DNA of 29,012 bases from an uncultured Collinsella sp. GTDB taxonomy: Bacteria > Actinomycetota > Coriobacteriia > Coriobacteriales > Coriobacteriaceae. The stretch lies in assembly GCA_934630375.1 (NCBI GenBank), contig CAKTVQ010000019.1, positions 1 to 29,012 on the forward strand, read 5' to 3'. The notes under the pieces are model-generated. The model did not search any database and was not told where the DNA came from. It worked only from the letters and a program-made list of their open reading frames with translations. The stretch's first letter is position 1; each line of letters starts with the position of its first letter. This document shows, piece by piece, positions 10,069 through 19,206 of the stretch. Made by a program: the position numbers and the translations under genes.

Positions 10069-10368
10069 ATGGCACTGACAGGAGCCCAGGTCAAGCAGCT
10101 TCGCAGCATGGCCCATCACCTCAACCCCGCCATCATCATCGGCAAGTCCGATGTCAACGAGGGCACCGTCGAGCAGACGGTCGCCTACCTGGAGAAGCAC
10201 GAGCTCGTTAAGTGCTCCGTGCTCGATGGCTCCAGTCTTTCCGCCCGCGAGGCCGCCGAAGAGCTCGCCGAGCGCTGCCACGCCGAGGTCGTCCAGGTCA
10301 TCGGCCGCAAGTTCTCGCTGTATCGCGAGTCCTCGCGCAAGGACATCGAGAAGATCAAGCTCGTCTAA
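10069..10368 (+). CDS. yhbY: YhbY-type CRM-domain RNA-binding protein
   Basis: The 99-residue product is a single CRS1-YhbY (CRM) domain, a small RNA-binding fold associated with pre-50S ribosomal particles. The motif LNPAIIIGKSDVNEG corresponds to the conserved GxxG-containing loop region, and the C-terminal VIGRKFSLYRES segment is typical. The length equals that of the E. coli and Bacillus homologues. The Shine-Dalgarno is modest (AGCGAG, about 6 nt before the ATG). A perfect 6-bp GC hairpin (10028-10033 with 10037-10042) lies 26 nt before the start in the leader and may modulate expression. A strong terminator follows. Confidence 0.92.
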   Translation: MALTGAQVKQLRSMAHHLNPAIIIGKSDVNEGTVEQTVAYLEKHELVKCSVLDGSSLSAREAAEELAERCHAEVVQVIGRKFSLYRESSRKDIEKIKLV

Positions 10369-10405
10369 GAGCCAATGATCCGGCGATCCAACACATAGCA
10401 AGCTT

Positions 10406-10439
10406 ACGGGTGCCCAAGTACTTCGGGCGCCCGTTTTTT
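10406..10439 (+). terminator. yhbY terminator
   Basis: A 10-bp stem with one G-U pair (10406-10415 with 10425-10434) and a 9-nt loop is followed by six T. Its last bases overlap the stop codon of the convergent minus-strand regulator gene. Confidence 0.9.
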
Positions 10440-13437
10440 ATCGCTCGACCAGTACGCGGTTGAGCCGCCCCTCCACCAAGCGCTCGTATAGACGCCGCGT
10501 CTCGGGCTCGGGCACGCCATTGACCTGCTCCCTCAGATGGTGCATATGCCCACTGTATAGCTCGACGATATCGCGCCGCCGCCCCGCCGCACTGTAGACA
10601 CGCATGGCGCAGCGCACCATATCCTCACGCGCCGTTTCCTGTCGAAGCCCCGACTCCGCCAGCCAAATCGCCGACTGCAAATCGTTTTCTTCTAGAGCGG
10701 CATTGGCCCCCTTAATCATGCAATCGATGTACTTTGACTGCATAATGCGTCGCATACGCAAAAAGTAGGTGGGATTACAGCCATTGGGAACATACAGCGG
10801 TCCGGCATAAAGCTGCTCAATCTTAAGGCACAGCTCAACTAAATGGGGCCCGCGCGCACCCGTGCGATTTCCCAAAACCTCGCGGCTTATCTGGTCAAAC
10901 AGCCGTACATCGGTCTTGACGTAGTCGCCGTTGAGTCCGATGCATTCATTTTGGATGAGCACACACGACTTGCCATCCGGCGTCGGTCCCAAAGCCGACC
11001 GCAAGCGCGATATCGTCGAGTACAGGTTGTTGCGGGCGCTATTGAACTCGGCATGGGGCCACAACTCCATGGCCAGCGTCTCACGATCGACGAGCGCATC
11101 CATGCCCAGCGCAAGCCGCTCGGCAAGTGTCGCCGCCTTCTTGCGGCGCCACATTTTGTCCGTGATGGGAAACCCGTCGCGCTCGGCGCGAAACGCGCCA
11201 AAAATGCGAATCTCGATATGGTCAATGGTATCAACGGCTTCAACCTCGCCGGCCTGGAACAGGCGCTCGCCCTCCCCTTCCAAATCGTCGCGCAGCGAGT
11301 ACCGCGACAGCTCGCGCACGGGAAGCTTCTTGCGAATCCTGGTCGCCGGCTCGCCCAGACAATGCATGGCAAGGCGCGCAAAGAGCCGATACGATGGCTC
11401 CAGAATCCCCGCGCGATTCATGGACATCCAGGCCGCAAGATCGCTATCTCGCCCCGCGCAGGCCAAATGCAGCGCCACCATCCAGGCCTCCGCTCCACCA
11501 ACCTGCGTCTGGCTTATATCGAGCAACTCCGCTTCCTCGCGCACCGAAACCATCGAGGTGTTACGCAGATATGCCGCGCGCTCCAGCAGCAATGCGTTAT
11601 CGCGCATGTACGCAATCGACTCCTCGGCAAGTTTGAGCACTTGGACCGCACGGAACTTTGCATTAACCGGCCGTCCCTCTGCCAGCGACTGCCAGCCTTC
11701 TAGCAACAGGCCAAACAGCTGAATCTGGTTGTCGCGCATGCGCACGGCAAAACGATCGAGCTCGTTGAACGCCGCGTCGTCGGTTACCGGCAGGCCGGAA
11801 AGGAGCCGCCGTGCCGCCAACACCATGCGCACCCAGATAGCCATCGCCTTAAGCCCACGTACGTCGAGCGCCTCCCGCACCACCGCCATCTCGTCGTCGC
11901 GCTCGTCGGTTCCCGTAAACGACCCGTCAAAGAGCTCCACCAGCATGCTATCGGCCCGTATAACAATCCCCGCGATGTCGAGCTCACAGTCGTAGGCCTT
12001 GCTCGTTTTGAGCTGCTGTAGAACGCCGCCGTCATCTCCCCGCTCGGTCAGGCATCGCTTGACCTCAATATGCGCGGACAGCATGTCGAGTGCGGTGTGG
12101 GACGTCTCAATTTCTGGCACGGCCAGGTTCGTAGGAAGCCCAAGCCCGTTGTCCCCATAGCAAACAGCCGCCAGTGTCTGGGCCGCCCTCCATGAAACAG
12201 GGTCTATTTCGCAGGCCGCTCGTTCGCCCCCGCGCTCGATGACCGATGCCATATAGCGAGCGAGCTTTGTATTGGACACGCTGACCGCTGCCAAATACAC
12301 GCCAAGCGCCTCGGCAGGCGTTGGCTCTGGAGCCGGATCCTCGGCATCGATCGTGCCCAGCGCTGCTCGGCAGATATCGGCCCCGTGCCCCGTCAGAGCC
12401 AGATCGACCCCATACTGCCCAGCAAGTTCAAGGACCGCATCACGGTCCAAAAAGGCGTCCGCCAGGCCCATCGCCGCATCGCATCGGCCCGCCTTAAGCA
12501 AAATCCGGGCCGCCCTCGGAACAAGTTCGGGGCGAACCTCGGCCACCAACTTACGCAAGCGCAAGCGTCCGTTATCCTCCGTGCCCAGACACGTAAAACT
12601 CCGCTCGGCGGGGTCCAAGCCAAAGATCGGGTAGTCGCGTACGAAGTAGGACTGGTCGACCATCGATAGCCTCACCCCGCAAGCCTCGAGTTCTGCGATA
12701 TTGCCCTCGCCCATCAAAATCATGAGACATGCCACGCAAAACAGTGCATTATTGTCGAGCGAAGCCAGATCGACAAGTGCCGCGCCATATACGTTGACAA
12801 TCTCGTTTTCGAGCAGACCGGCTACGTCGCCTTGGCCATACAGACCCGTCTGCAATGCCGAAACGAGCTCGGGCACGCCCTGCGTAAGCTGATAAAAGTC
12901 GAGCGATGTGCTGATCGAAAACACCGATGCCCACGCCGAATACTCATAGGCATGCACCTTGAGCATCTGCGCATTGATCTTAACCGAATCGCCCAGCCCA
13001 TGAATCAGCTGACGATTTGAAGGACGGCAGGAGATAAAGACCCCTACCCCCATAGCGCGCAGGCCGCGAATCCTGTCGATGAGGTCTTCGGTATCGCGCT
13101 GATCGAGGTTTGGCACATTATCAATCGCGATAAGGGAGTGCGGTTTGTCTTTGAGTTCTTCGGTAACCACCTCGAGCTGCATAAACACCTCGCGCCCAAT
13201 GGCGCGATCGGCCTCGATAATCCGCACGGGGCCTCGCGTCGGGTCGCATTTAACCTCATGGGTGTACTGCAGCAGCACCGAGGTCTTCCCAAACCCGTCG
13301 GGCGCATAAAGAACCACGATGCCGGCCTTTCGGCCCTTGGCGAGAAGCTCATTCATCAAGCGTTCGCGTCGCACCATATAGCCACCGCCCAGCGGCATCA
13401 GCTCGAGGTCGTCCATACTGCCCAAATCGTTTACCAT
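10438..13437 (-). CDS. Large NTPase-BTAD transcriptional regulator (MalT/SARP-like)
   Basis: The 999-residue protein looks like a signal-transducing NTPase regulator. An N-terminal P-loop (APDGFGKTS, about 45-53) and a Walker B-like strand (SLIAIDNV, 101-108) start a STAND/MalT-like module. A long helical middle (about 200-735) follows. From about 740 there is an OmpR-type winged helix (IRIFGAFRAERDG, then RNNLYSTISRLRSALG), then a bacterial transcriptional activator domain (about 850-990). That order matches SARP/BTAD regulators. The first P-loop glycine is replaced by alanine. GAGGAG lies 6 nt before the ATG. It is monocistronic and convergent with yhbY; its target is not evident from context. 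About 390 bp upstream (13438-13825) shows no gene. Confidence 0.85.
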   Translation of the reverse strand: MVNDLGSMDDLELMPLGGGYMVRRERLMNELLAKGRKAGIVVLYAPDGFGKTSVLLQYTHEVKCDPTRGPVRIIEADRAIGREVFMQLEVVTEELKDKPHSLIAIDNVPNLDQRDTEDLIDRIRGLRAMGVGVFISCRPSNRQLIHGLGDSVKINAQMLKVHAYEYSAWASVFSISTSLDFYQLTQGVPELVSALQTGLYGQGDVAGLLENEIVNVYGAALVDLASLDNNALFCVACLMILMGEGNIAELEACGVRLSMVDQSYFVRDYPIFGLDPAERSFTCLGTEDNGRLRLRKLVAEVRPELVPRAARILLKAGRCDAAMGLADAFLDRDAVLELAGQYGVDLALTGHGADICRAALGTIDAEDPAPEPTPAEALGVYLAAVSVSNTKLARYMASVIERGGERAACEIDPVSWRAAQTLAAVCYGDNGLGLPTNLAVPEIETSHTALDMLSAHIEVKRCLTERGDDGGVLQQLKTSKAYDCELDIAGIVIRADSMLVELFDGSFTGTDERDDEMAVVREALDVRGLKAMAIWVRMVLAARRLLSGLPVTDDAAFNELDRFAVRMRDNQIQLFGLLLEGWQSLAEGRPVNAKFRAVQVLKLAEESIAYMRDNALLLERAAYLRNTSMVSVREEAELLDISQTQVGGAEAWMVALHLACAGRDSDLAAWMSMNRAGILEPSYRLFARLAMHCLGEPATRIRKKLPVRELSRYSLRDDLEGEGERLFQAGEVEAVDTIDHIEIRIFGAFRAERDGFPITDKMWRRKKAATLAERLALGMDALVDRETLAMELWPHAEFNSARNNLYSTISRLRSALGPTPDGKSCVLIQNECIGLNGDYVKTDVRLFDQISREVLGNRTGARGPHLVELCLKIEQLYAGPLYVPNGCNPTYFLRMRRIMQSKYIDCMIKGANAALEENDLQSAIWLAESGLRQETAREDMVRCAMRVYSAAGRRRDIVELYSGHMHHLREQVNGVPEPETRRLYERLVEGRLNRVLVER

Positions 13438-13825
13438 GCCCGCTCCTCAACTCGACCGTATGGACACTGTAGCCGCAAGACCATACAAGCCGCGCTATGA
13501 ATAGAGCGACCTTGTGTTTTAGGTTGTCTTTTGGTACGCAAGCGGCAAGTTTTTGTACAGCGAGGGCCGATTCTTATTAATCCCCCGACTAATCGGTCTT
13601 TAAGCAGGTAAATGAGCTTGTCAGCTTGTCCCATCTAAGCGGCAGTGTAACGCAAATGAACAAGGTTCAGCCATGTCATTCAACTCGCCTAGCACCCGCT
13701 ACCGTCTACGACCTTTTAGTGGCATTTTTGCATAGAATCTGGTATGGAATGAATCAAGCTGTTTGACATCCGGCATTCGCCAAGCTTGCGGCAAGATTTT
13801 GGTCAAGCGGGCGGAAAGGGATAAC

Positions 13826-13852
13826 AAAAAGGCCCCCGCAAAGCGGAGGCCT
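13826..13852 (-). terminator. nagB terminator
   Basis: Read on the minus strand, a 10-bp stem with one G-U pair (13843-13852 with 13830-13839) and an AAA/TTT loop is followed by five T. It lies about 33 bp after the nagB stop. Confidence 0.88.
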
Positions 13853-13885
13853 TAGGCAAGGCTATGTCGAGGTGCAGGATTCGCG

Positions 13886-14614
13886 CTACTCGCAGAGCGA
13901 AAGGGCAGCCTCGTCGGCAACGACAACGCAGTTGGTGTGCAGCTGCAGGATCGAAGCCGGGCACGCGGGCGTAACCGGGCCATAGCACATGTCATGCACG
14001 GCCTGAGCCTTGGCCTCGCCGTTGGCGACGACCAGGATCATGCGGGCATACATGATGGTCTGGGTGCCCATGGTGTAGGCCTGACGGGGAACGTCGTCGA
14101 TGCTGTCGAACAGGCGGCTGTTGGCCTGAATGGTGCTCTCGGTGAGGTCGACACAGTGCGTGCCCTTGGAGAAGTGGTCATCGGGCTCGTTGAAGCCGAT
14201 GTGGCCGTTGTTGCCAATGCCGAGCAGCTGCAGATCCGGGTAACCGGCGGCGGCGACGATCTTGTCGTACTCGGAGCAGGCAGCGGCGGCGTCGGGGTTG
14301 GAACCGTCGGGCACATGCGTGTTGTTGAGGTCGATGTTAATGTGATCGAAGAAGTTCTCACGCATAAAGTAGTGATAGCTCTGGGGATCGTCGTGCGAAA
14401 GGCCGCGATACTCGTCCAGGTTATAGGTGCTGACCTCGGCGAAGTCGACATCGCCCTTCTTGTACCAGGCGGCAAGCTGCTTGTAGGCGCCAATCGGAGT
14501 GGAGCCGGTGGCAAGGCCCAGCACACAGTCGGGCTTGAGGATAACCTGCGCCGAGATGATATTGGCGGCCTTGCGGCTCATATCCTCGTAGTCTTTAGCT
14601 TTAATGATCTTCAT
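13886..14614 (-). CDS. nagB: Glucosamine-6-phosphate deaminase
   Basis: NagB converts glucosamine 6-phosphate to fructose 6-phosphate and ammonia, feeding amino sugars into glycolysis. The 242-residue product has the usual length and the family motifs LGLATGSTPIGAY (phosphate loop), TYNLDEYRGL (catalytic Asp region) and LGIGNNGHIGFNEP. ATG 14614 is chosen because AAGGA precedes it by about 7 nt and the protein then starts MKIIKAKDYEDMS; the longer frame adds 26 unlikely residues. It lies downstream of a PTS EIIA gene and glmM on the same strand, forming an amino-sugar neighbourhood (catabolic nagB, biosynthetic glmM). The 270-bp gap upstream contains two hairpins, so it is probably transcribed separately. 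Confidence 0.95.
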   Translation of the reverse strand: MKIIKAKDYEDMSRKAANIISAQVILKPDCVLGLATGSTPIGAYKQLAAWYKKGDVDFAEVSTYNLDEYRGLSHDDPQSYHYFMRENFFDHINIDLNNTHVPDGSNPDAAAACSEYDKIVAAAGYPDLQLLGIGNNGHIGFNEPDDHFSKGTHCVDLTESTIQANSRLFDSIDDVPRQAYTMGTQTIMYARMILVVANGEAKAQAVHDMCYGPVTPACPASILQLHTNCVVVADEAALSLCE

Positions 14615-14775
14615 TACGCGTCCTTTCTCGTACAAGAGAGGCAAGGCTCCCCTTACAAGCACTTGCCCGCGGCCCGCGTCGGCCGCAACCAACGTGTGCG
14701 GCCACCAGGGCGAGGTCGCGTAATGTATGTGTCTCGTGTCTAGCCGCGTCGAGGCCCCTGCCCGTCCACGGTGAC

Positions 14776-14846
14776 CCGAAGCCTTTTAGCTTCGGACAAA
14801 TCCCATCTTGCCACGGAGGGCGTCCTCTTTCAAGGGCGCCCTCCGT
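14776..14846 (-). terminator. Two hairpins between the PTS EIIA gene and nagB
   Basis: A perfect 10-bp stem (14813-14822 with 14837-14846) and a 7-bp stem (14776-14782 with 14789-14795) lie 40-110 bp after the EIIA stop. Neither has a good T tract, so termination is uncertain. The remaining 14615-14775 shows no gene. Confidence 0.45.
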
Positions 14847-14886
14847 AAACGTGTTTGAATTGTAGGCTAATGGCCACGTGCACTTG

Positions 14887-15384
14887 TTAGCGCTCGCGAG
14901 CAACGATGAGCTGGTCCATCTCTTCGACATGCACGCCAACGGAGCCCTTGATGCTCGAGAACTCAACAGAGTTGCACACCAAGATGGGAACCGTCACATC
15001 GTAGCCCTCGGCAGCAATTGCCTCGCGATCGAACTCAATGAGCACATCGCCCTTATGGACGATGTCACCCACTTGCGCATGTACGGTAAAGTGCTTGCCC
15101 TCAAGCTGAACAGTGTCCAAACCAACGTGGATGAGCACGTCCAAGCCATCGACCGTGTTAAGCGCAACAGCGTGTCCCGTGGGAAAAATGGCCTCGACCT
15201 TGGCATCAGCCGGTGCAATCACACGCGTGCCGGTAGGCTGAATCGCCACGCCCTGGCCCAAAAGGCCGGTGGCAAATGTCTGGTCGTTTACCTCGGAAAG
15301 CGGAATGACGTCGCCCGAGATGGGAGCATCCAGCGTAAGGACTCGACCACGCATACCAAAAGACCTTAGGACTTTAGTGAACAT
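14887..15384 (-). CDS. PTS glucose-family EIIA component (Crr-like)
   Basis: The 165-residue single-domain EIIA of the glucose family accepts phosphate from HPr on a histidine and passes it to an EIIB. The signature is present: LDVLIHVGLDTVQL, with the phosphoryl-carrying His at about 86, and the paired His at about 71 (FPTGHAVAL). No EIIB or EIIC domain is encoded in the window, so it must serve a transporter elsewhere, as E. coli EIIA-Glc does, and could have a regulatory role. ATG 15384 has a GAGGGGGAG stretch just upstream; the seven-codon longer frame (MVCPRGS) is less likely. It lies 71 bp after glmM and upstream of nagB, consistent with amino-sugar use. Confidence 0.9.
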   Translation of the reverse strand: MFTKVLRSFGMRGRVLTLDAPISGDVIPLSEVNDQTFATGLLGQGVAIQPTGTRVIAPADAKVEAIFPTGHAVALNTVDGLDVLIHVGLDTVQLEGKHFTVHAQVGDIVHKGDVLIEFDREAIAAEGYDVTVPILVCNSVEFSSIKGSVGVHVEEMDQLIVARER

Positions 15385-15455
15385 GCTCCCCCTCGGACAT
15401 ACCAATCGATCAAAATAGCTTTAACAGTTTACCACTTGGCACTCGTTTTTGACCA

Positions 15456-16793
15456 TTAGGGAAGTTCGCGCTTGACAACCTCGACGATGTCGTCGACAAC
15501 GCGCTGGGTCAGCTCGTGCGTCTCGGCCTCGGCCATAACGCGGACCAGCGGCTCGGTACCGCTCGGGCGCACCAGAATGCGGCCGCGGCCGTCAAGCTCC
15601 TTCTCGGCAGCAGCGACGGCATCCCAGATGGGCTGGCAATCGTCCAGACCAGCCTTGTTGTCGGAATGCACGTTGACGAGTACCTGCGGGTACTTCTTCA
15701 TGATGCCGGCAAGATCGGTGAGGGTACGACCGGTGCGCTTGAGCACGGCCAGCAGCTGCAGAGCCGTCACCAGGCCGTCACCGGTGGTGTTGTGCTCCAG
15801 GAAGATGATGTGGCCGGACTGTTCGCCGCCGATGACGGCGCCGTCCGCGAGCATACGCTCAAGAACATAGCGGTCGCCCACGGCAGTCTGAACCATTTCG
15901 AAGCCCTGCTCCTTCATGGCAATGGAGAAGCCCAGGTTGCACATAACGGTCGAGACGATCTCGGAGTTGGCGAGCTTGCCGCGGGCAGCCAGGTCGGAGC
16001 CGCAGATGGCCAGGATGTAGTCACCATCGATCTCGTTGCCCTCGCTGTCCACGAACAGCACGCGGTCGGCGTCGCCGTCGTGAGCCAGGCCGATATCGGC
16101 ATGGGTGCGCAGCACGAGCTCGCGCAGGGGCTCAAGGTGAGTGGAGCCGCACTCAACGTTAATGTCGGTGCCACAGTAATCGGTGTTGATGGCATGGACC
16201 GTGGCGCCCAGGCGCTGCAGCGCGGCAGGCGTGGTCTGGCAAGAAGCGCCATGGCCGCAGTCGACGGCAACGACTAGGCCATCGAGCCTCAGGCCATCAA
16301 GCGTATCGATGGCGTGGTCGACATATGCCTTGCGGGCGTCTTTCATCTTGATGATGTGACCCACGCCGGCACCGGTCGGCAGCGTGTCGGCAGCCATGGC
16401 TTCCTCGGACATGACCCAGGCGCTGATCTCTTCCTCGACCGCATCGGGAAGCTTCATGCCCTTGCGGCTAAAGAACTTGATGCCGTTGAACTCCGGCGGA
16501 TTATGCGAAGCAGAGATGACGATGCCGCCATCGAGCTCGTTCTGGACGGTGAGCAGCGCCACGGCAGGCGTGGGGATGACGCCGCAGCAGTGCGGACGGC
16601 CGCCCTCGGCCATGATGCCGGCAGTCAGAGCGCTCTCGAGCATGGTGCCCGAAAGACGCGTATCGCGGCCGATGCAGATGTCTGGGCCAAGGAACTTGGT
16701 CGCCGCGCGGCCCAGGCGAAACGCGAGGTCGCACGAGAGGTCGGCGTTGGCGACGCCACGGACGCCATCGGTACCGAAGATGTTCTGGGGCAT
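15456..16793 (-). CDS. glmM: Phosphoglucosamine mutase
   Basis: GlmM interconverts glucosamine 6-phosphate and glucosamine 1-phosphate, an early step to UDP-GlcNAc for peptidoglycan. The 445-residue product begins FGTDGVRGVAN, typical of GlmM. It carries the phosphoserine loop ISASHNPPEFNG (phospho-Ser about 96), the metal loop DGDADR, and the C-terminal phosphate-binding loop RPSGTEPLVRVM. AAGGAG stands 7 nt before the ATG. It follows the rplM-rpsI operon on the same strand but behind a strong terminator. The order rplM-rpsI-glmM is common in Gram-positive genomes. Confidence 0.96.
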   Translation of the reverse strand: MPQNIFGTDGVRGVANADLSCDLAFRLGRAATKFLGPDICIGRDTRLSGTMLESALTAGIMAEGGRPHCCGVIPTPAVALLTVQNELDGGIVISASHNPPEFNGIKFFSRKGMKLPDAVEEEISAWVMSEEAMAADTLPTGAGVGHIIKMKDARKAYVDHAIDTLDGLRLDGLVVAVDCGHGASCQTTPAALQRLGATVHAINTDYCGTDINVECGSTHLEPLRELVLRTHADIGLAHDGDADRVLFVDSEGNEIDGDYILAICGSDLAARGKLANSEIVSTVMCNLGFSIAMKEQGFEMVQTAVGDRYVLERMLADGAVIGGEQSGHIIFLEHNTTGDGLVTALQLLAVLKRTGRTLTDLAGIMKKYPQVLVNVHSDNKAGLDDCQPIWDAVAAAEKELDGRGRILVRPSGTEPLVRVMAEAETHELTQRVVDDIVEVVKRELP

Positions 16794-16842
16794 AGGATCG
16801 CTCCTTCCCTAGCAGGCGATATACAACCGCCCACCCTAGTCG

Positions 16843-16886
16843 AAAAAGAAAAGCGGGACCCGCCGAGGAATCGGCAGGCCCCGCTT
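16843..16886 (-). terminator. rplM-rpsI operon terminator
   Basis: On the minus strand a long GC-rich stem (16886 to 16851, about 15 pairs with one mismatch, four-base loop) is followed by TTCTTTTT. It separates the ribosomal protein operon from glmM. Confidence 0.9.
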
Positions 16887-16916
16887 GTACATTGTATCTC
16901 GTAAGGAGATAAAACC

Positions 16917-17312
<396 letters not shown>

Positions 17313-17314
17313 CT

Positions 17315-17758
17315 TTAAGCCTCCAGCTCAATCTTCGTGGGGTTCTGGGCAGCATGCGGATGCTCGGCACCAGCGTAGACCTTAAGCTTGGTCATCTGGG
17401 CACGGCCGAGGGTGGTCTTAGGCAGCATACCGCGAACGGCGCGCTCGATGACCTTCTCCGGGTGCTTCTCCATAGCCTGGCGGAAGCTCTCAGCCTTGAG
17501 GCCGCCGTTGTAGCCGCTGTGGCGATAATAGGTCTTCGTGTCGGCCTTGTTACCGGTAAGCTGGACCTTATCGGCGTTGATGACGACAACGAAGTCGCCG
17601 CAGTCGCTGTTGGGCGTGAACTGGGGCTTGTTCTTACCGCGCAGGATCATTGCGATCTGGGTGGCAAGACGGCCCAGGACAGCACCATCGGCGTCGACGA
17701 GAACCCAGTTGCGCTGGACCTCGCCCTGCTTGGCGTAGTGAGTCGATTTCGAAATCAC
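17315..17758 (-). CDS. rplM: 50S ribosomal protein L13
   Basis: L13 is an early-assembly large-subunit protein. The 147-residue product has the family landmarks [16 protein letters not shown], the [12 protein letters not shown] segment and [13 protein letters not shown]. The start codon is GTG 17758 with GGAGGAG five nt upstream. It is the first gene of the rplM-rpsI operon. A consensus-like promoter and a structured leader of about 60 nt precede it, suggesting autogenous control as known for L13 or S9 leaders in other bacteria. Confidence 0.98.
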   Translation of the reverse strand: MISKSTHYAKQGEVQRNWVLVDADGAVLGRLATQIAMILRGKNKPQFTPNSDCGDFVVVINADKVQLTGNKADTKTYYRHSGYNGGLKAESFRQAMEKHPEKVIERAVRGMLPKTTLGRAQMTKLKVYAGAEHPHAAQNPTKIELEA

Positions 17759-17786
17759 TTAGACTCCTCCATGTACAGTACGTGTT

Positions 17787-17818
17787 GTTACAGAGATTCA
17801 CGGGGCTCTGCAAGTAAC
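17787..17818 (-). promoter_or_regulatory. Candidate ribosomal leader structure upstream of rplM
   Basis: The minus-strand leader can fold as GTTA/TAAC and CAGAG/CTCTG helices separated by a one-sided CTTG bulge with a 10-nt apical loop. It lies between the predicted transcription start and the rplM ribosome binding site. The fold is inferred from complementarity only. Confidence 0.45.
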
Positions 17819-17824
17819 CCGTCC

Positions 17825-17852
17825 ATATTACCCCGCTCGCCGTACGAGTCAA
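17825..17852 (-). promoter_or_regulatory. rplM-rpsI promoter
   Basis: On the minus strand TTGACT (17847-17852) and TAATAT (17825-17830) are separated by 16 nt. Predicted start near 17818 gives a 5' leader of about 60 nt. Confidence 0.6.
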
Positions 17853-17915
17853 CAGGTATTTTGGCTCCGACCAGAGTTTCTGCACATGTCATCCACGAGC
17901 CGTGACGTTGCAGCG

Positions 17916-18794
17916 CTAGCGCTCGACAAATGTCTCGATATCTCCCAGCAAACGCTTTGCCTCCTGGCGACCCTGGATATACAGGTCGAGAAGCTTTGCC
18001 GGATCGTGCTCAACGTGGCCGACCTCGACCGGCTTTTGCGGAGCGACGACCAGCGCGCGGCCCTCGCGCTCATACTTCCACAGGTGCATGCGCTGGAGGT
18101 TATAGCGGTCGTGGCGCGTCTCGATAGCCTCGAGCAGATAGGGATAGTCGGCATAGCGCGCACGCGCCGCCGGCAAAAACTCGTAGGGCTTTTTCTCATA
18201 CGAGCGGTCCTGGGTGACGATGACAACCGCGCGCTCGAAGCCGGCCTCCTCCAGCACATGCTCGATAGGAACCGAATCGGCTACACCGCCGTCGACGTAT
18301 TTGTGCCCGTCGATCTCGACCGACGGCGTCACCAGCGGCAGCGAGGTAGAGGCGCGCACAGCATCGAGGTCGAGCACGGCGCTTTTGACCGGCAGGTATG
18401 CGGCAGTTCCAAAGAGCATGTCCGTCGCGACGGCGTACATCTCGATGGGGCTCGCGTCGAACGCCTCGTTGTCAAAGGGATCCAGGCGGTCCTGGATATC
18501 GTTGAAGATAAAGTCGTAACCCACGATGGAGCCCGTGGATGCGAAGGATGCGGCACCCATGTAGCGGTTGTCATTGCAGAAGGTCAAATTGACTCGGTTG
18601 GTGCGACCGATCTGGTGCGACTTGTAGTTGACGCCATTGAGCGCACCGGCCGAGACGCCGTACACCGCCGGAATTTCGACACCGGCCTCCATGAGAACGT
18701 CGAGCACGCCGGCGGTAAACTGCCCGCGAAAACTGCCACCCTCCAAGACGAGCGCGACCTTGCCGGCGTTCTTTGCCTTATCTTCTGCAGTCAT
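17916..18794 (-). CDS. Patatin-like phospholipase family protein
   Basis: The 292-residue protein is a bacterial patatin-like hydrolase, predicted to cleave acyl esters of lipids with a Ser-Asp dyad. The oxyanion segment EGGSFRGQFTAG (18-29), the nucleophile elbow GVSAG (Ser48) and the DGG motif containing Asp168 are all intact. No signal peptide or membrane segment is visible, so it is likely cytoplasmic. ATG 18794 has GGGAGG 5 nt upstream. It is transcribed alone on the minus strand, with the rplM promoter just beyond its end. Upstream lies a tandem-repeat region with no gene. Physiological substrate is unknown. Confidence 0.92.
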   Translation of the reverse strand: MTAEDKAKNAGKVALVLEGGSFRGQFTAGVLDVLMEAGVEIPAVYGVSAGALNGVNYKSHQIGRTNRVNLTFCNDNRYMGAASFASTGSIVGYDFIFNDIQDRLDPFDNEAFDASPIEMYAVATDMLFGTAAYLPVKSAVLDLDAVRASTSLPLVTPSVEIDGHKYVDGGVADSVPIEHVLEEAGFERAVVIVTQDRSYEKKPYEFLPAARARYADYPYLLEAIETRHDRYNLQRMHLWKYEREGRALVVAPQKPVEVGHVEHDPAKLLDLYIQGRQEAKRLLGDIETFVER

Positions 18795-18845
18795 ATTGAC
18801 CTCCCGCTGTTTCGTTTTGGCTTTCTTCTACCCAGTTTTGGAATG

Positions 18846-19145
18846 GAGGGCGCGCAGGTTTTTCGAGGCGGCAGGTGAAGCGGAAAGTGCGTCCCAGTTT
18901 GAGGCGGGATTCCGGGATGGACTTTCCGCTTGGACCGCCGTTGGGAAAGCGTGTCCCGTTCTGAGCGCGGATTCCGGGATGAACTTTCCACTTGAGGCGT
19001 CATCCGGAAAATGTATCCCATTCCGAGCTTAGATTCCGGGATGCGGTTTCCGCTTGAGGCGTCATCCGGAAACTACGCCCCAGTCTGAGTGCGGATTCCG
19101 GGATGGATTTTCCGCCTGGGCCGCCGTTAGGAAAGCGCGTCCCAC
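18846..19145. repeat. 62-bp tandem repeat, about 4.6 copies
   Basis: GATTCCGGGA begins at 18908, 18970, 19032 and 19094, an exact period of 62 bp, with a degenerate partial unit before (from about 18846) and a truncated last unit. Each unit contains an imperfect inverted repeat (for example GGGATGGACTTTCC with GGAAAGCGTGTCCC), so each can form a hairpin; some arm changes are compensated. It lies upstream of the patatin gene. No spacer structure suggests CRISPR, and no coding frame is convincing. Confidence 0.85.
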
Positions 19146-19159
19146 CCTACGTTGCCGTA

Positions 19160-19206
19160 GCGTTTGCTTAACGCCCGCGCCCTGCACAGAGTTCGATTCT
19201 CCGCGG
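19160..19206 (+). repeat. 47-bp direct repeat with tmRNA T-arm sequence (copy A)
   Basis: This segment matches 19371-19417 in 46 of 47 bases. Its last part contains GAGTTCGATTCTCCGCG, identical to the T-arm region of ssrA but on the opposite strand. The spacing between copies is 211 bp. The intervening DNA has no gene; it also holds GCGGAGAATCCGCG near 19286, resembling the same region. Confidence 0.8.

Noticed and set aside
13438..13825. Small gene or RNA between the BTAD regulator and nagB
   Set aside because: No frame has a plausible start and ribosome binding site, and no promoter-terminator pair defines an RNA. Nothing is supported except the nagB terminator at its end.
18908..19145. 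CRISPR array
   Set aside because: The 62-bp units are contiguous tandem repeats without unique spacers, and no cas genes are near.
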